From Favolaschia claudopus (Eukaryota > Basidiomycota > Agaricomycetes > Agaricales > Mycenaceae): a stretch of DNA of 64,000 bases. Position 1 is the first letter of the stretch; every line of letters begins with the position of its first letter. Below, piece after piece: positions 44,865 through 56,080 of this stretch. The position numbers were made by a program, and so were the translations under genes. The stretch spans positions 1,178,001 through 1,242,000 of the forward strand of contig JAWWNJ010000033.1 of the NCBI GenBank assembly GCA_037176885.1. Direction: 5' to 3'. Under the pieces are notes generated by a model. That model was given only the letters and a program-made list of their open reading frames with translations. It did no database searches and was not told the DNA's origin.

Positions 44865-45297
44865 GTGTTGCCGGAAGCTGGAGCTAGCTCCGAGCTGAGT
44901 TCAACTCCAACTCGACCCCTTCCCAAAAGCGGCACCTCGAGGTGATGCCAGCTCGCCTCGACTCCACCCTCGTCACCCAAAGCGGACGACGTGACATTTC
45001 GGGTGGTGCAACTGAGTGACATCACACTCCTTCCCCAGTTTCTGTATTGGCCGTTTCTTGGCCGTTTTCGACGTATAAAAAGCAGTTTGAGCTTGAAGAG
45101 AGCTCAGGAAAACCTTCCACATAAAAATTTGGTCCATTCTCCCCTAAAATTTTGCCCTTCGGGTGGAAAGATGAACCCTGGGACACTAGATTCCCATATC
45201 CGGTATCAGCTCTGAGCCAGCTCCGGTCAACTCGAGCTGACAGCGAGCTGATGGGCAATCAACTCGAGTTCAGCTCCAACTCAGCTCCCGGCAACAC
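44865..45297. mobile_element. TA-flanked element with AGCTC repeats, 433 bp
   Basis: Inverted ends GTGTTGCCGGAAGCTG and CAGCTCCCGGCAACAC, flanked by TA (44863-44864, 45298-45299). GAGCT/AGCTC words recur just inside both ends. Confidence 0.8.
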
Positions 45298-45329
45298 TAA
45301 AGTCTTCCACTCTAAGTACCTCTTCCCCC

Positions 45330-45400
45330 TTGTACTGATGACGGGCATGGCCCTTGCCGAAACCGGCAGCTTTGTTCGAGTTTGGTTCTTGGTTCCAACT
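45330..45400 (-). repeat. Fragment of the zinc-cluster gene, inverted
   Basis: GGTTTCGGCAAGGGCCATGC on the minus strand repeats the phrase at 47445-47475 (KAAxFGKGHARHH in the right frame). A short dead copy. Confidence 0.55.
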
Positions 45401-45703
45401 TCGCAAAGGCTTCAACCTCTTCAAACGGCATCCAATCCCTTGGGTCACTTTGTGAATATTGTAGGAGAAAAGTATTGCAACAAAAGTACAGTGGTGGCAA
45501 ATAGAAATTGCCGTGGCTTTTTGGCCGAAATCTTACTGTATACTTCACCGAATGACCTAAAATAAGATGTAGAGATAGATATATGATACTACTGTACCAC
45601 TTAGAACACTCAGCTATATATTATGACAATGCATCAATAACAGGACAGTTTCTGATTATTGCCGTATCTGTATCCTCAGCAAAAAAATAGGATCAAAGTG
45701 GAT

Positions 45704-46286
45704 GACTTCCCATAGTACTAAATATTTTTTTTCGAATATCTGTGCTTTGCCGGAAGAGATGCCGAGGGACCCCATCGGGCTCAGATCTCATTTCAGCTGT
45801 TTTTAAACCGTACTAAAGCTTGTTAGATGGTGAATCTGAACAGGGGTCCCCTATCCCCTGTTCAGATTTAATCCGCCTGCTTATCCACTGAATAGATGAA
45901 TCTGGGAAGTGTGGACCTCCTGCCGATCTCGGGTGCTCGGTTATTCCCGCTTGCCATTTGTCGGCAACCTTCGGAACCCATAAGTCGCGGTGATGCCGGG
46001 TAAGCAAATGGTCCGTTTGATGGCTGCCACCAAAAAACGCGTATTGACGCGTCGCAAACGCGTCGAGACACGCGGAGGAGACGAAAGGGGCTCCTGCAGG
46101 CCTACCTAAGAGTTTTCAACCTGTGAGAGAGTTTTGAATTAAACTATTCCATGTCTACTCATATAAAAGCATGCTGGAAACGACCGGATAATATTTCGAC
46201 ACCATCAAAGCTCATCAAAGCTTGTAGTTGGCATCATTGGCACCCCTTCGAAAAACGATAGTAAATAAATAGTACTATGGGAAGTC
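45704..46286. mobile_element. Inverted-repeat element, ~583 bp
   Basis: GACTTCCCATAGTACTA at the left and its exact complement at the right (46270-46286), similarity continuing for a few more AT-rich bases. No gene; TSD not clear. Confidence 0.6.
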
Positions 46287-46290
46287 AACC

Positions 46291-46507
46291 AGTACTTGAA
46301 AAACAATGCTAGTTCTCACTTTGATTGACTGGAATTGACCCTCATTTGAGCTCACAACGGCTGCTTGAAGTTGGTCCTTTTAGCTATTTTCTCTGCATTT
46401 TCAGCTATTTTGGGTGAAAATAGCCAACTTTGAGCGGCTGCTGTGAGCTCAAATGAGGGTCAATTCCATTCAGCCAAAGTAGAAACTAGGACTGTTTTTC
46501 AAGTACT
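46291..46507. mobile_element. Foldback MITE, 217 bp
   Basis: AGTACTTGAAAAACA at the left and its complement at the right; the arms match over about 80 bp including GGAATTGACCCTCATTTGAG. Directly adjoins the 45704-46286 element. Confidence 0.75.
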
Positions 46508-46979
46508 TTCATCTTATTATGACACCTTTTCGCTGAGGGTTCATTGTATTTTTCCGGATATGGCAAAAATCGGAACTCAGGAAAACCCGACCATCACACA
46601 ATATATAAGGGCAAATCAAAAAATCCGGCATAGTACCTTTGTTTAGTTGTGGATTTTGAACAGATTTGTCCGCAGTGGTCAAAGGATTCGGAGAGATTTG
46701 AAGGAGGAGATACATTTCTACGGTGATCACTCGAAACCGCCCACCGGAGAATTTGGATACAGCTGGTATGCTCTATCAAGTCTTCAAAAAGCTTTGGAAA
46801 CTCAGTAGCAACATGTCTTGAGGGTTTGAGCAGGATAAGTGAACCAGCAACAATCATAAGGAGGTGGTCAATGCAATTATCAAAGTAAAATGCTGATAAC
46901 TTTTTCATTTCACAAGAGATTCTGAAACCAAAGTAGGACTATCTATCAATTTATTGCCTTTGTAGAAGTACTGTCCCAG

Positions 46980-48050
46980 ATTTTTTATTTTCGAGCTTCG
47001 GGGCTTGATGATATATCGACATACGCTGAACACATCTCACACGGAGTTGAAATATTTTGGGCCGCCGTTCAGCCTGGGGAGCGAGTGATATGCGCCGTTG
47101 TTGACTGTTGTGACGGACTCACAAGCGAGCGAGATCCACGTATTTCTGGTTCAATTTCGAGTCTGGAGCAAAGTCAAAGGATGTAAAGTGTAGATCTTGA
47201 GTTTTCGAAGGGTTTGGAGGTGTTTTATATATTTTCTCCTGGAGGTCAAATCCTCACTGTATTCCACGCGGTTCTCAATTGGCTCATATCAGTCAGCAGG
47301 TGGAGAATTTCTCACATATTATTGGAGAGCCATGTTATAGAACATTATTTGAGACTTTTCTACCCTCCAACATGGTTGTGGAGGGCAGAAATCGACGGGA
47401 CATGCAAGGAAGGAGTTTGATTGGGGACAAACACGAAGAAAGCTGCCGTTTTCGGCAAGGGCCATGCCCGTCATCACTTGTACCCAAAGTCCCGCCCTTG
47501 TCAAGCCGAGGATTCTGACGGCGACGAATGCGATTGTGAGGACTTCGCCCCCCAAAAAAACGAAGAGAATGTCTGCCGAAGGTGCATTCACAAAAGACGC
47601 CAGCATCCAGAAGCCGACCGAGACACGGTATTAGACTATTCTGCATAAGGCAAAGGCTGAGCATGAGCCTGCGGCCACGTCTGGCTCAGGATCGTCCTTG
47701 CTGAGCCAGGCAAAGCGAGAGTCGCTCGGTGGGATGCGGGCAATGCGGCCGAAAAGCAGAAAATTGACCAGCAAGGTAATATTTTGTGCAGCAGCTTGTT
47801 ATCTCGACTCTCTGACTTCAGTGTCCAAGAGTCGTCTGCAAATTCCACTCGGCCACGTTCCAAGACAGTCGATGAGCCAGCTTCCAATGCCACATTCATG
47901 GTTGACGGTGTCATTCTCTTGACTGCTGGTTTGGTTGAGTATGTGTGTACAAGCTTCTTTCTTGTTCCTTGCAAGGGGTGTGCGATCTCCTTATCATGGA
48001 AAAATACCCACGGGGTACCCACCCCCCAAATCGGGCAGGTGTGACTAAGC
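46980..48050 (+). pseudogene. Gene with C-x-C...C-x2-C-x-H-x4-H cluster, fragmentary
   Basis: Plus-strand coding pieces: an open frame without ATG (about 47010-47190: STYAEHISHGVEIFWAAV, GERVICAVVDCCD); a piece at 47279-47430 (FETFLPSNMVVEGRNRRDM); then in another frame FGKGHARHH and GDECDCEDFAPQKNEENVC followed by RRCIHKRRQH, a likely zinc-binding cluster. After a possible intron come LLSQAKRESLGGMR and, across GTAATAT...GACTTCAG (47776-47821), SSANSTRPRSKTVDEPAS and VDGVILLTAGLV. Similar Cys/His clusters occur in multi-copy Rhizoctonia-like proteins, from memory; no function assigned. It ends where the TA element begins at 48115. Confidence 0.45.
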
Positions 48051-48114
48051 CCTGATTGTAAGGAAAGCAACAAGAAAGCAACCCACCTACCTTGTTTCGA
48101 GATACTCGGTATTG

Positions 48115-49410
48115 ACAAAAGTAACCGTGAATCGACTCGTATGGTCCGAATATTGCAGTATGTAATAGGTTAAAATGCATCGGAATGTTCTCCTGCATGT
48201 TTTGAACGGCATCGGACAAAGGCCTGAACCAATCCATCAAGCACAACTGATTTCTCGGCGGATTCTAATTTGCAGCCGTTTTGCACTGTTTGTTGCAATA
48301 AATGACTGCATTTCCAATTTTCTTGAAGTTCAAGAACATGCCCTTGGACGGTAGGTCATACTTGAGGATCCATTTCAGTCCCTCACTGCTCGAAATCTCT
48401 GATTGCATCAATTTCTTGTCAACATTGGACTGGTTCAATTTCAACCGTCCCTACTGCACGGACCCAAATATTGCGTGGCCGTTCAAAGATGCTAAGAGCA
48501 AAGAATTTAGCTACAGTCTTGGTTAATTTCTAATCCATCACAGTGCTGAGCCCTATTATCCACACATTCAATATACTTTTATCCCAGAGTAGGCCTCCAT
48601 GGCTTCCGTAATTCCCCATGTTTGGTGAAGTAAGGCACTGTGCAGTCAAAGTATCATGAAATTCCTCATGTTTTTCACGACGATTCATTAGAAAGTTCAC
48701 GATGAATTGTCACGAAATTCATGATGCACTCTTGAAATTCACGACGCAACATCATGAAAGTGCATCATGAAATTCATTACGGTTATGGGAACATTCATGA
48801 CGTTATTTTCATGATGTTTTGTTGTGGATTCATAACGATAACATCATGATTTTGGCAGTGAAAAGGAGCAAAAATGTGAAACAAATATATCGACACCAGC
48901 CAGACTCGAACACACGACCTCAAGCTGTCACTGACAAAGGCAGCCGGGGTCACTGACAAAGGCAGCCGGGTGTATCCATCCAAGTCAGCCAAGATGGAAT
49001 TATTAACAATAGCATGCTACACCATATATGCAAACTACATCGAGTGAATCCGAATACTGAACCCGTTCAAGATATTACTGACCCACCTTTCAATTTTGGC
49101 CACCTTCTTCGACCCCTCTTTACATTAGGGAGGGGTAGATGATGTGTGAGTAGGATATTGAGTACATTTTGTACTCAACAACCTGGCTAGTGGACTTAGC
49201 AAAAATTCGACAGTCTTGCATGATGAAATTCATGATGTTTTGTCATGAATTTATATGCTCATCAACTAATGTAAAAATGACTTTCTGAGCATCGTGAAAG
49301 GCATCTTGAATCTCATGATGTGGTTCATGACAAAACATCAGGAATCTTGAAATTCCTCATTATTGTTTTGAATTTCATGACAAATACTTCGCACAGTGGC
49401 CGAACAGAAC
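48115..49410. mobile_element. TA element with CTCGGTATTGAC end, copy A (partial)
   Basis: Starts TA-CTCGGTATTGACAAAAGTAA at 48113 and matches the reverse complement of copy B (57178-58063) for about 500 bp. Near 48634 the match is interrupted by a 761-bp insertion and resumes for a few bases after it (GGCCGAA). Its right end was not found. Confidence 0.65.
48637..49397. mobile_element. 761-bp element with ATGAAATTCATGA repeats, TSD GGC
   Basis: Inverted ends ACTGTGC and GCACAGT with TSD GGC (48634-48636, 49398-49400). Copy B shows the empty site (AAGTAAGG-GCCCGAA). Sub-terminal regions hold many ATGAAATTC/CATGATG words in both orientations. Interior 48880-48990 holds a tRNA-like phrase (TGTTCGAGTCTGGC on the minus strand) and a 22-bp tandem duplication (GTCACTGACAAAGGCAGCCG). 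No gene. Confidence 0.8.
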
Positions 49411-49788
49411 TTCACGAGGTGTGAAGGCGGATTTTGACGATTTTTCAATGGGTTCTTCATCCAAAAAATCGAGGCCCGAGCGGCAGCCCAAGCGCTAACA
49501 CGTGACCACTATAGCCCTCAAAAGTCCTATGGCTATAGGGCTTTACCCGTAAGAAGGGCTATAGGGTCCGCCGAACCACTTTTAAGGCCTATAGGACGGT
49601 CACTGTCTTCTTTCATATTCTGACATAATTTAAATTTAACTATTTCACATTTCAAAGCCCCTTGTTTTTCCATATGAAATAACCGGACTATGGAATATCC
49701 TTTACACATGTCCCGACTGTATCTCATATGGCAGAAAGCGTTAGAAAACAGCTTTACCCCCGCATGTAAACATAGTGAAGCCTAAAAG
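49411..49788. other. No gene recognised
   Basis: Contains CTATAGCCC/GGGCTATAG words at 49510-49600 in both orientations, a possible MITE end. Confidence 0.35.
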
Positions 49789-50939
49789 TCAAGCGAGCTC
49801 ATCCACATCAAAGTCCAGCATTTGAGCCGACTGACGCCTGCTACCGGCAACTAGCGTGTCACCATCAATATCATGGTACTTGCGTTGCGCCTGGATATGG
49901 GAGTATTCGGCAGTCGCCTTTCGGAGAGCGGCCAGTTTCTGGGCTTTTCTTTTGAGACGATACGCCCGAGGTATGACCGTCATGCCAGTCCTCCAACAAG
50001 CACGGAAGGTTGCGAGGGAGGCCTCAATTTCCATCACTTTAAGATTTTGCAGTTGCTGCTCGTTCAGGATTATGGGACAAGAGCCCGGCTGTACTGGAGG
50101 AGACGACCCATGTCCTGGTGACGGTACCTTGATGAAAAGAGTGGGCAGCTCATCCGATCCCATTGTCGCCCACGCCTTTTGAGTCTCGTGTAATTTAGTC
50201 CTCGATGCACAAAGCTCTTGTATTGACGGAAATAACTGTTAACTTGTCAAGTTTTTGTTATACGATGACACAGTACTTCAATCCGAAGATTTACCGTTTT
50301 GAGCCGGCGCACAATCTCTTCCCCCAGCCACCATTCCAGAAACTTGGAATATGATCAGCTTTTGATGGACCACTCTTAATTATCTTCACCTTTTCCGTTG
50401 CAAATTCAGCCAAAACATCGCGTGGCCGTTTCTAGATATCGCTCGGTCTTTAGCTGACAAACTGCTCACAATTTAAAACGTACAAAGAAGATTGGATGAT
50501 TGTCCAAGACTTCAAATAATTGGTCTACATTGACGTTCTTCCACGCTTCTTCGGAGCAGGCAATGAGCTTGGGATTCGAGCTGATTGCAGTTATCGGGGG
50601 CAAGAGCTACTTTGTGATTCAAGTTTAAAATTATGAACACGATTCATTGACTTCTCACCGTAGACAGAATAAAGCTGAGATGTTTAGATACCATCGCATC
50701 ATCAGGTTTATCTGTTAGATACGGCGAGGATTCCATCAATAGAGCCAGTCATACCTCTTTCAAAATTCCTGTCTTTACCAAAGTTCGGTAGTCCGGCTCC
50801 TAACGAATGTTGTTACATCAGCAGGGTTTAAATGACTACAGATTTGCGCATTATAAAACTTACTGGCCAAATACTGGGCAGTATTACTGTACCGGCGTGT
50901 CTTGCCTGTAAAGATAATTCCATCCAGCAACCCGGGTTT
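49789..50939 (-). CDS. Eight-exon unknown protein
   Basis: Exons (minus): 50939-50864, 50799-50755, 50711-50659, 50606-50484, 50431-50390, 50342-50295, 50235-49789; at least one further exon lies above 50940, where an AG acceptor (AATTAG) precedes. All introns are GT-AG, 43-64 bp, and keep one frame for about 277 codons to TGA at 49789. Readable stretches: RRYSNTAQYLARAGLPNFG, PDDAMVSKHLSFILSTLLPP, EEAWKNVNVDQLFEVLDNHP, FLEWWLGEEIVRRLKTLFPS, then a helical Lys/Arg/Gln-rich C-terminus (RLKRKAQKLAALRKATAEY) ending DFDVDELA. No family recognised. There are no stops or shifts, so this is either a live host gene or a recent capture. Around 50925-50970 a CCCGGGTTTCT/CCCGGATTTCT near-duplication borders the upstream exon. 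Confidence 0.65.
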
Positions 50940-51025
50940 CTAATTTTTTATACAGAAACCCGGATTTCTCAATAGAATAATCCTGCTCGTTGACAGACCA
51001 CTTAATGTTTACTATGATAGCGGTA

Positions 51026-51062
51026 TGAACGCGAATCGAAAACGAGAACTCGGCTAAGTGAT
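51026..51062 (+). repeat. Shared leader of the GGARK repeat
   Basis: TATGAACGCGAATCGAAAACG...CGGCTAAGTGATA matches the sequence at 10899 before the GGARK repeat copy 1. Confidence 0.5.
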
Positions 51063-52209
51063 ACATATCAGCCGGCTTGCGGGGCCATCAAACCGATCAA
51101 AACACTTGGTCAAAGACGAAAATGATGGTGCCGGAGAGCGCCGGGCGGCTTTAGTGATCCAGGTGATGTTTCCGATCGTCACGGTCACTCCTAGACTTGT
51201 TGAGTTAGCATTTGGTACATTGAAAGCTGGGTAAGTAAGCCACTTGGGCGTTATCTCATGGAGATACGCCTTTCGAATCAGGGAGATAGGTTCAATCTAT
51301 CATCTAGTCACTTGGTGCAAAATCCACAAAAACCGTCTTGAATGATGCAAAAACGATGAATTTGATGGGATTTTGAGGTCTGCCATCAATTCGGGAACTA
51401 GTCCGTCGAATCTCATCTTGCATGCATAGTATTTGATTTCTAGGTACCTAGTATGTATGCACACAGAACTGTAGAGCCAGATTTTTTAATTTTCCTCGAG
51501 CATAGGTGGAACGGACTGTATCTTCTCGAAAAGGCTAAATCACGTGGGGCAACCGTACTTGGTTGCTCTCTACCTTAGTTGAAGGGTATAAATTGTATTT
51601 TTTAGACGAGAGCTGATAAGATGTAGACTAATATCTAAGCCAAGTAGCCACAAAGTAAAGCAAAAATCAACAGGGGACAATGACTTGCCTCCACAAGACC
51701 GTGAGTCCGTGACATGTTTTCGTTTCTGGTTGGGCTGCCGACAGGGATCACGAGCGGCCTCTCAGCCGTTCTATTTATATACGTTTTCATATACTCGACT
51801 AAACCGCATTTAGGACGTGGGCAAACGGCCCCACCGCGTCCACAATTTCTCGCTTGATTGAAGAAGGTGAATTACAGGTTCAATCTGAATTTCGGGGCTC
51901 TGAAATATGTTTTTAGGTCGCTGCTAATAAGATTAAGCTCTAATGGAAATGATTTACTTAAGGCAGCAGAGGGTTTTTTTTTTTTTTTTTGTCGGAGCAA
52001 ATACTGTACGTATCAAATACTATCAGCCGAACGGTGCCGTAAATCCATCAGCCATCAATTAAGCCTTCTTTTTTTTTTATTTTTTTTATTTTTTAGAATC
52101 CACTTTTATTTCTTGTTGTGTTGTTGTGCCTACGGCATGTGGTAGAAATAAAGCTATCTAATGTTTTTACTATGGTGCGCTCGGCCTAAACACCACCAAA
52201 TAGGTCAAT
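51063..52209. other. AT-rich stretch, no gene
   Basis: T-runs at 51973-51990 and 52068-52095. No coding or repeat pair recognised. Confidence 0.4.
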
Positions 52210-53740
52210 CGAGCTCTGCCTAAATATTTCACAGCCTTGCCAATTGATGATGACGATGTGACCTCTATGAACATTCGAGCTTACAACACTGCCTTCTCTT
52301 TGACATCTCTGGGTGTTACTGTAGATCGATCTGTTCTAGACGGTCGTGGCCCATATGTGTTTAAAATTCAAGGAGTTTTGTCTCACCGTCTGGACTCCTT
52401 GCTGCCTGAAGAGGGCAAGGACCCTGTTTATGCACAGCTGTACTTTTATTCAACTGAGGAAGCAAATCAAGCTCGCATACGCCGCAACCAAGCACTGGGA
52501 AATAACAGGGCAAATCTGAACATACAAATTATGGGAATCATAGATGATGTGCTTCGGAACAATCATGCGTATGTCAACATCTACAAAACAGCATACGAAA
52601 GACTCCGAGAGCAAGAACAGAGACATCTTGGACAGGCTTCAGAATTTTATGCAGTTTTGCGCTGCGAGAAGGGAATGGATCCCCGTCGCTATAATGTGCC
52701 AACTACGGCCAATGAAGTTGCTGTTATCTTGCCTGGCAATGGTTCAGTCGAGACAGACTATGGAGATCTTATTGTGCACTACAGAAATGGTCCTAATGCA
52801 TTCAAACGAGTTTTCGAAAGCCTTCGTACCAGCCCATGGCTTATGTGTTACTGTTTTCTTTTGGCGAAATGGGATCCCACTCAATGTAGCAGAGAATGCT
52901 GCCCCTGCAGTTGACGAGGAGGAGGAAAATCGGCAGATGGGAGAAGAGGAGCCTGCCAGAAATAACAGACGTAAAACAATGTCTATTTTGGAAACTATGC
53001 CTACCGCTTTCATCAATGGGCAACAGACTCCTTGCACATTTTTAGGGCAGGCTTGCGAATGATGCACAAACTGTCTTAGGTGATCGTGGGCAGCGTTATA
53101 TCTTGCCTTCGTCCTACATTGGAGGATCTCGCTTTATGTTTCAGCTTTACCAGGACGCACTTGCCATTGCAAGATTTGCAGGAAAGCCAGATTGGTTTTT
53201 TAACAATGACAGCTGACCCATACTAGTTCTGAGATCAAGTTCTTCCTGGACAGACATATTCTGATCGCTCAGATTTGGTCACCCGGGTTTTCCGTCGCAT
53301 TTTGCTGAATCACGTCAAGAATGGTGCATTTGGCGACATTATAGGCATTGTGTATACAATTGAGTTCCAGAAGCGTGGCCTACCACATGCACATCTCCAT
53401 CTGTTGATCTTTCTGAGGGCATATGCTCGCCTGAAAAATGCTGAGGATATAGATCGTGTCATCTCTGCACAGCTGCCTGATGAGAATGAAGATCCAGTCC
53501 TATATCAATTGGTCAAAAAACTTATGGTTCACAATCCCTGTGGTGCAGAAAACCCCACCGCAGCATGTATGAAAGACGGAAAATGTTCAAAAGGATACCC
53601 TAAACCATTCAGAGCTCAAACTGAACTTTCTCAAGATGGTTACACTTTATATGCACGTCCTGACAATGGGTGCCAGTGTCGAAGGTTCTCGCAACAAGAC
53701 CCTCAAGGTACTTTTCAAAGGGTCAAATACGAAGGGTATT
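52210..53740 (+). pseudogene. Helitron Rep (HUH) N-terminal region
   Basis: Rolling-circle transposase of a Helitron. First block (52237-52860): NIRAYNTAFSLTSLGV, PYVFKIQGVLSHRLDSLLPE, YAQLYFYSTEEANQAR. Second (53060-53215): LGDRGQRYILPSSYIGGSRF, YQDALAIARFAGKPD. Third (53275-53690): DLVTRVFRRILLNHVKNGAFG, YTIEFQKRGLPHAHLHLLIF with the HUH metal-binding motif (HAHLH), QLPDENEDPVLYQLVKKLMVH, CMKDGKCSKGYPKPF. Frame breaks near 52880 and a stop near 53215 inactivate it. The catalytic Tyr region and the whole SF1 helicase domain are missing after 53740, where a Tc1-type fragment begins. Confidence 0.85.
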
Positions 53741-53769
53741 GAGAAAATCACAGACCGCGACATCAAAAG

Positions 53770-54004
53770 ATGTGAGAATGCGGGGTCGTCCGAGCTGCAG
53801 AGGAATTCAGACGTGGTCCCCAGTGGTCCGCCACGTTCGGATAATGCGGTAAATGGTTCGCTCGCTGATGTTGGTAGCTGCAGCAGTGTCTGAGACAGAC
53901 ATATGGGCCGACATTGTGGTGATGAGCTGTTTCTGCTCCTTAGGTATGTGGCGGCGATTTCCTCGTCGTATCATGGTGAGAGTGAGGAGAGTATTGGCGG
54001 GCAA
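53770..54004 (-). pseudogene. Tc1/mariner-type transposase, helix-turn-helix fragment
   Basis: Minus frame from 54004: MIRRGNRRHIPKEQKQLITT, then MSVSDTAAATNISERTIYRI and RTWRTTGDHV; a stop follows, then PLQLGRPRILTSFDV in the same frame. This is the paired HTH/homeodomain-like N-terminus and GRPR linker of fungal Tc1-type transposases. The catalytic DDE region is absent. It is inserted at or joined to the end of the Helitron fragment. Confidence 0.7.
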
Positions 54005-54388
54005 CGCTCGTCATGATGGAGCTAAAAATAATTATATGACGGGTATGCCGGGAGCTGCCGAACTCAGCTCAAAAATCCAACAAAAATCGAGACTGTCTAT
54101 CGTTTCCAAGATAGCTGTCACTGGGGACGATTGAAAAGAGCTAATGTAACAGATTCAATGCGGATGCTTGAAACTGATACACAACGGAGAGCTCAACTTA
54201 CATTTACTCTAGACAGCCAAGGAATAGACCATAGTGAATATGTCTTTTTCTGAAACCTAATCTACTTGGACATAGATAATTTCTTGTCCAACTTATTTTA
54301 CTCCGATGTCCATTGTAATATTGATACGGATTCGCGCAAGCTCCCCCTTCTGTAGGCCGGAACTCCGGCATACAAATCATATTTCAAA

Positions 54389-55880
54389 GTGCCAGGCCTG
54401 TCTACTCCTTCAGGGCTACAATTTGGCCGATTTCAATCAATCTTTGATGGAAAACATCCCATGGCCAAAGGGGTGTCGCGGAGTTTCAAAATTTTGGCGG
54501 GTGCCGCGCCACGTCATGACACACTCGGCATTCTGTCACCATGTGTGCCTCGGCCGTTCCTTAAGGCAAATTCTAAACACCCTCTGCAAGAAAATATGCA
54601 ACCGAGGCGCTGGAAATATGAGACTAATGGTCGCAGGTACAGTGAGGTATTTATTGAAGGCGATACAGTCGAAGTTGAACTCGGTAGACCGAGTGCGCTA
54701 CCTAAATTATCATACTTGTTGAAAATGCTTGCGGATGTTCAATTCCAAGACGCGTTAGAATCGTGTATTCTTTACTGCGGAGGAATTCAGGTTCCTGCGG
54801 ATCAAGTAAATGGAATTTCGCGTACCGCATGCATGCCTCGAGTCCCTGACAAAATTGTCGCAAAGCCGTTGAGTATTGTAGTTCAGGTCAACGGGCACCC
54901 AGCGCGGGCACTCGTTGACTCGGGTTCACTCGGGGATTTGATTTCGACCTCTTTGGCAGATCAGCTTCAGTTGAAACGACGAGAATTGGACGAACCAATT
55001 GTCCTTCAACTAGCCGTTCAAGGCTCGAGGTCCAAAATTAATCACTCGGTTGAAGTTAACTTCAAGTATCAAGACATTAATTGTCCACGAACTTTCTACC
55101 TCGCCAACGTGAGTGGTTACGACTTGATTCTTGAGACATCATGGCTGTTTCAACATCGACTTAATATTGGGCTCAACCCCGCTCGAGTTTGTATTGGAAG
55201 CGCTAAATGCTTACCTATTTCCGGTGTCGCAACTGCGAAGATTTACTCGCATTCAGCTGAATTAGCTGATAATTTGGTCCAGTCGGCTCGAGACGAGCTG
55301 ATGGAATATGCAAAGCCGATCTGTAAGAAGGCGGCCGAAACACCTCTGCCGCCTTTGCGTGCAATTAACCACACTATTCCTCTGATCGACGAAAAGAAGA
55401 TCTTACCTTGGAGACCATCTCGGTGTCCTGAGGCCCTTCCTCCTCAATGGGATGAAAAGCGTCGAAATTACTTGAAAACTGGGCGCTGGAAAGTAACCAG
55501 CTCAGGAAATACTGTTCCTATGCTATTAATTCCGAAAGCGAAGACAAACCCGCCGAAATTACGCACGGTGGTTGACTTGCGAGCACGCAACAAGAATACT
55601 CACAAGTTATCTTCCCCGCTTCCCGACATGGAAGGTATTTTGCGTCGTGTTGCGCGGTGTAAATATCGTTCGCTGATTAATGGCCAGGACGCATATGAAC
55701 AGATTCGGATAATTCCCGAACATGTAGACCGTACAACCGTTACTACTCCTGATGGAAATATGGTCAGATTGGTGATCCAAATAGGCGATTGCAACGCACC
55801 GGCAACGTATCAATCGTTAATGAATTACCTGTTCTCGGATTTCATCGGAAGGTTCATGGATGTGTATCTTGATGATATTA
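54389..55880 (+). pseudogene. pol: Ty3/gypsy Pol: protease and RT (first part)
   Basis: A 540-codon frame. Aspartic protease: VVQVNGHPARALVDSGSLGD (active-site DSG). Linker: TSWLFQHRLNIGLNP; PLPPLRAINHTIPLIDEKK. RT: KLRTVVDLRARNKNTHKL, SPLPDMEGILRRVARCKYRS, DAYEQIRIIPEHVDRT, DCNAPATYQSLMNYLF and the catalytic YLDD box (55865-55876). The frame is cut directly after YLDDI by a 200-bp MITE. The first 70 codons (before about 54600) do not look like this family; gag and the 5' LTR are not visible, so the 5' boundary is uncertain. Confidence 0.85.
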
Positions 55881-56080
55881 GAGAGTTTGTGCGAGCGACC
55901 CAGGTCGCTTTTCGATCGCTCAGATCTCCGCAACGAAAGATTCCAGGTGTGAGCTCTAAGCGACCTATAGGAGCATTGCCCTCGGGCACTCCTAGGCCGC
56001 TGGGACTTCACACCTGAGACTGCTCGTTGTCAAGATCTGAGCGGTCCCAAAGCGACCCGGGTCGCTTTGCACAAACCCGC
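55881..56080. mobile_element. Foldback MITE in RT, exactly 200 bp, TSD TATTA
   Basis: TSD TATTA (55876-55880, 56081-56085). Arms of about 46 bp: GAGAGTTTGTGCGAGCGACC... and its near-complement (GGTCGCTTTGCACAAACCCGC), continuing to AGATCT; the centre folds again (CAGGTGTGA/TCACACCTG and TAGGAG/CTCCTA), so almost the whole element is one hairpin. Removing it with one TATTA restores YLDDIIIYSETL. Confidence 0.92.

Noticed and set aside
48880..48990. tRNA-like phrase TGTTCGAGTC with a possible A-box
   Set aside because: No acceptor-stem pairing and the spacing does not fold as a tRNA; lies inside the 761-bp element.
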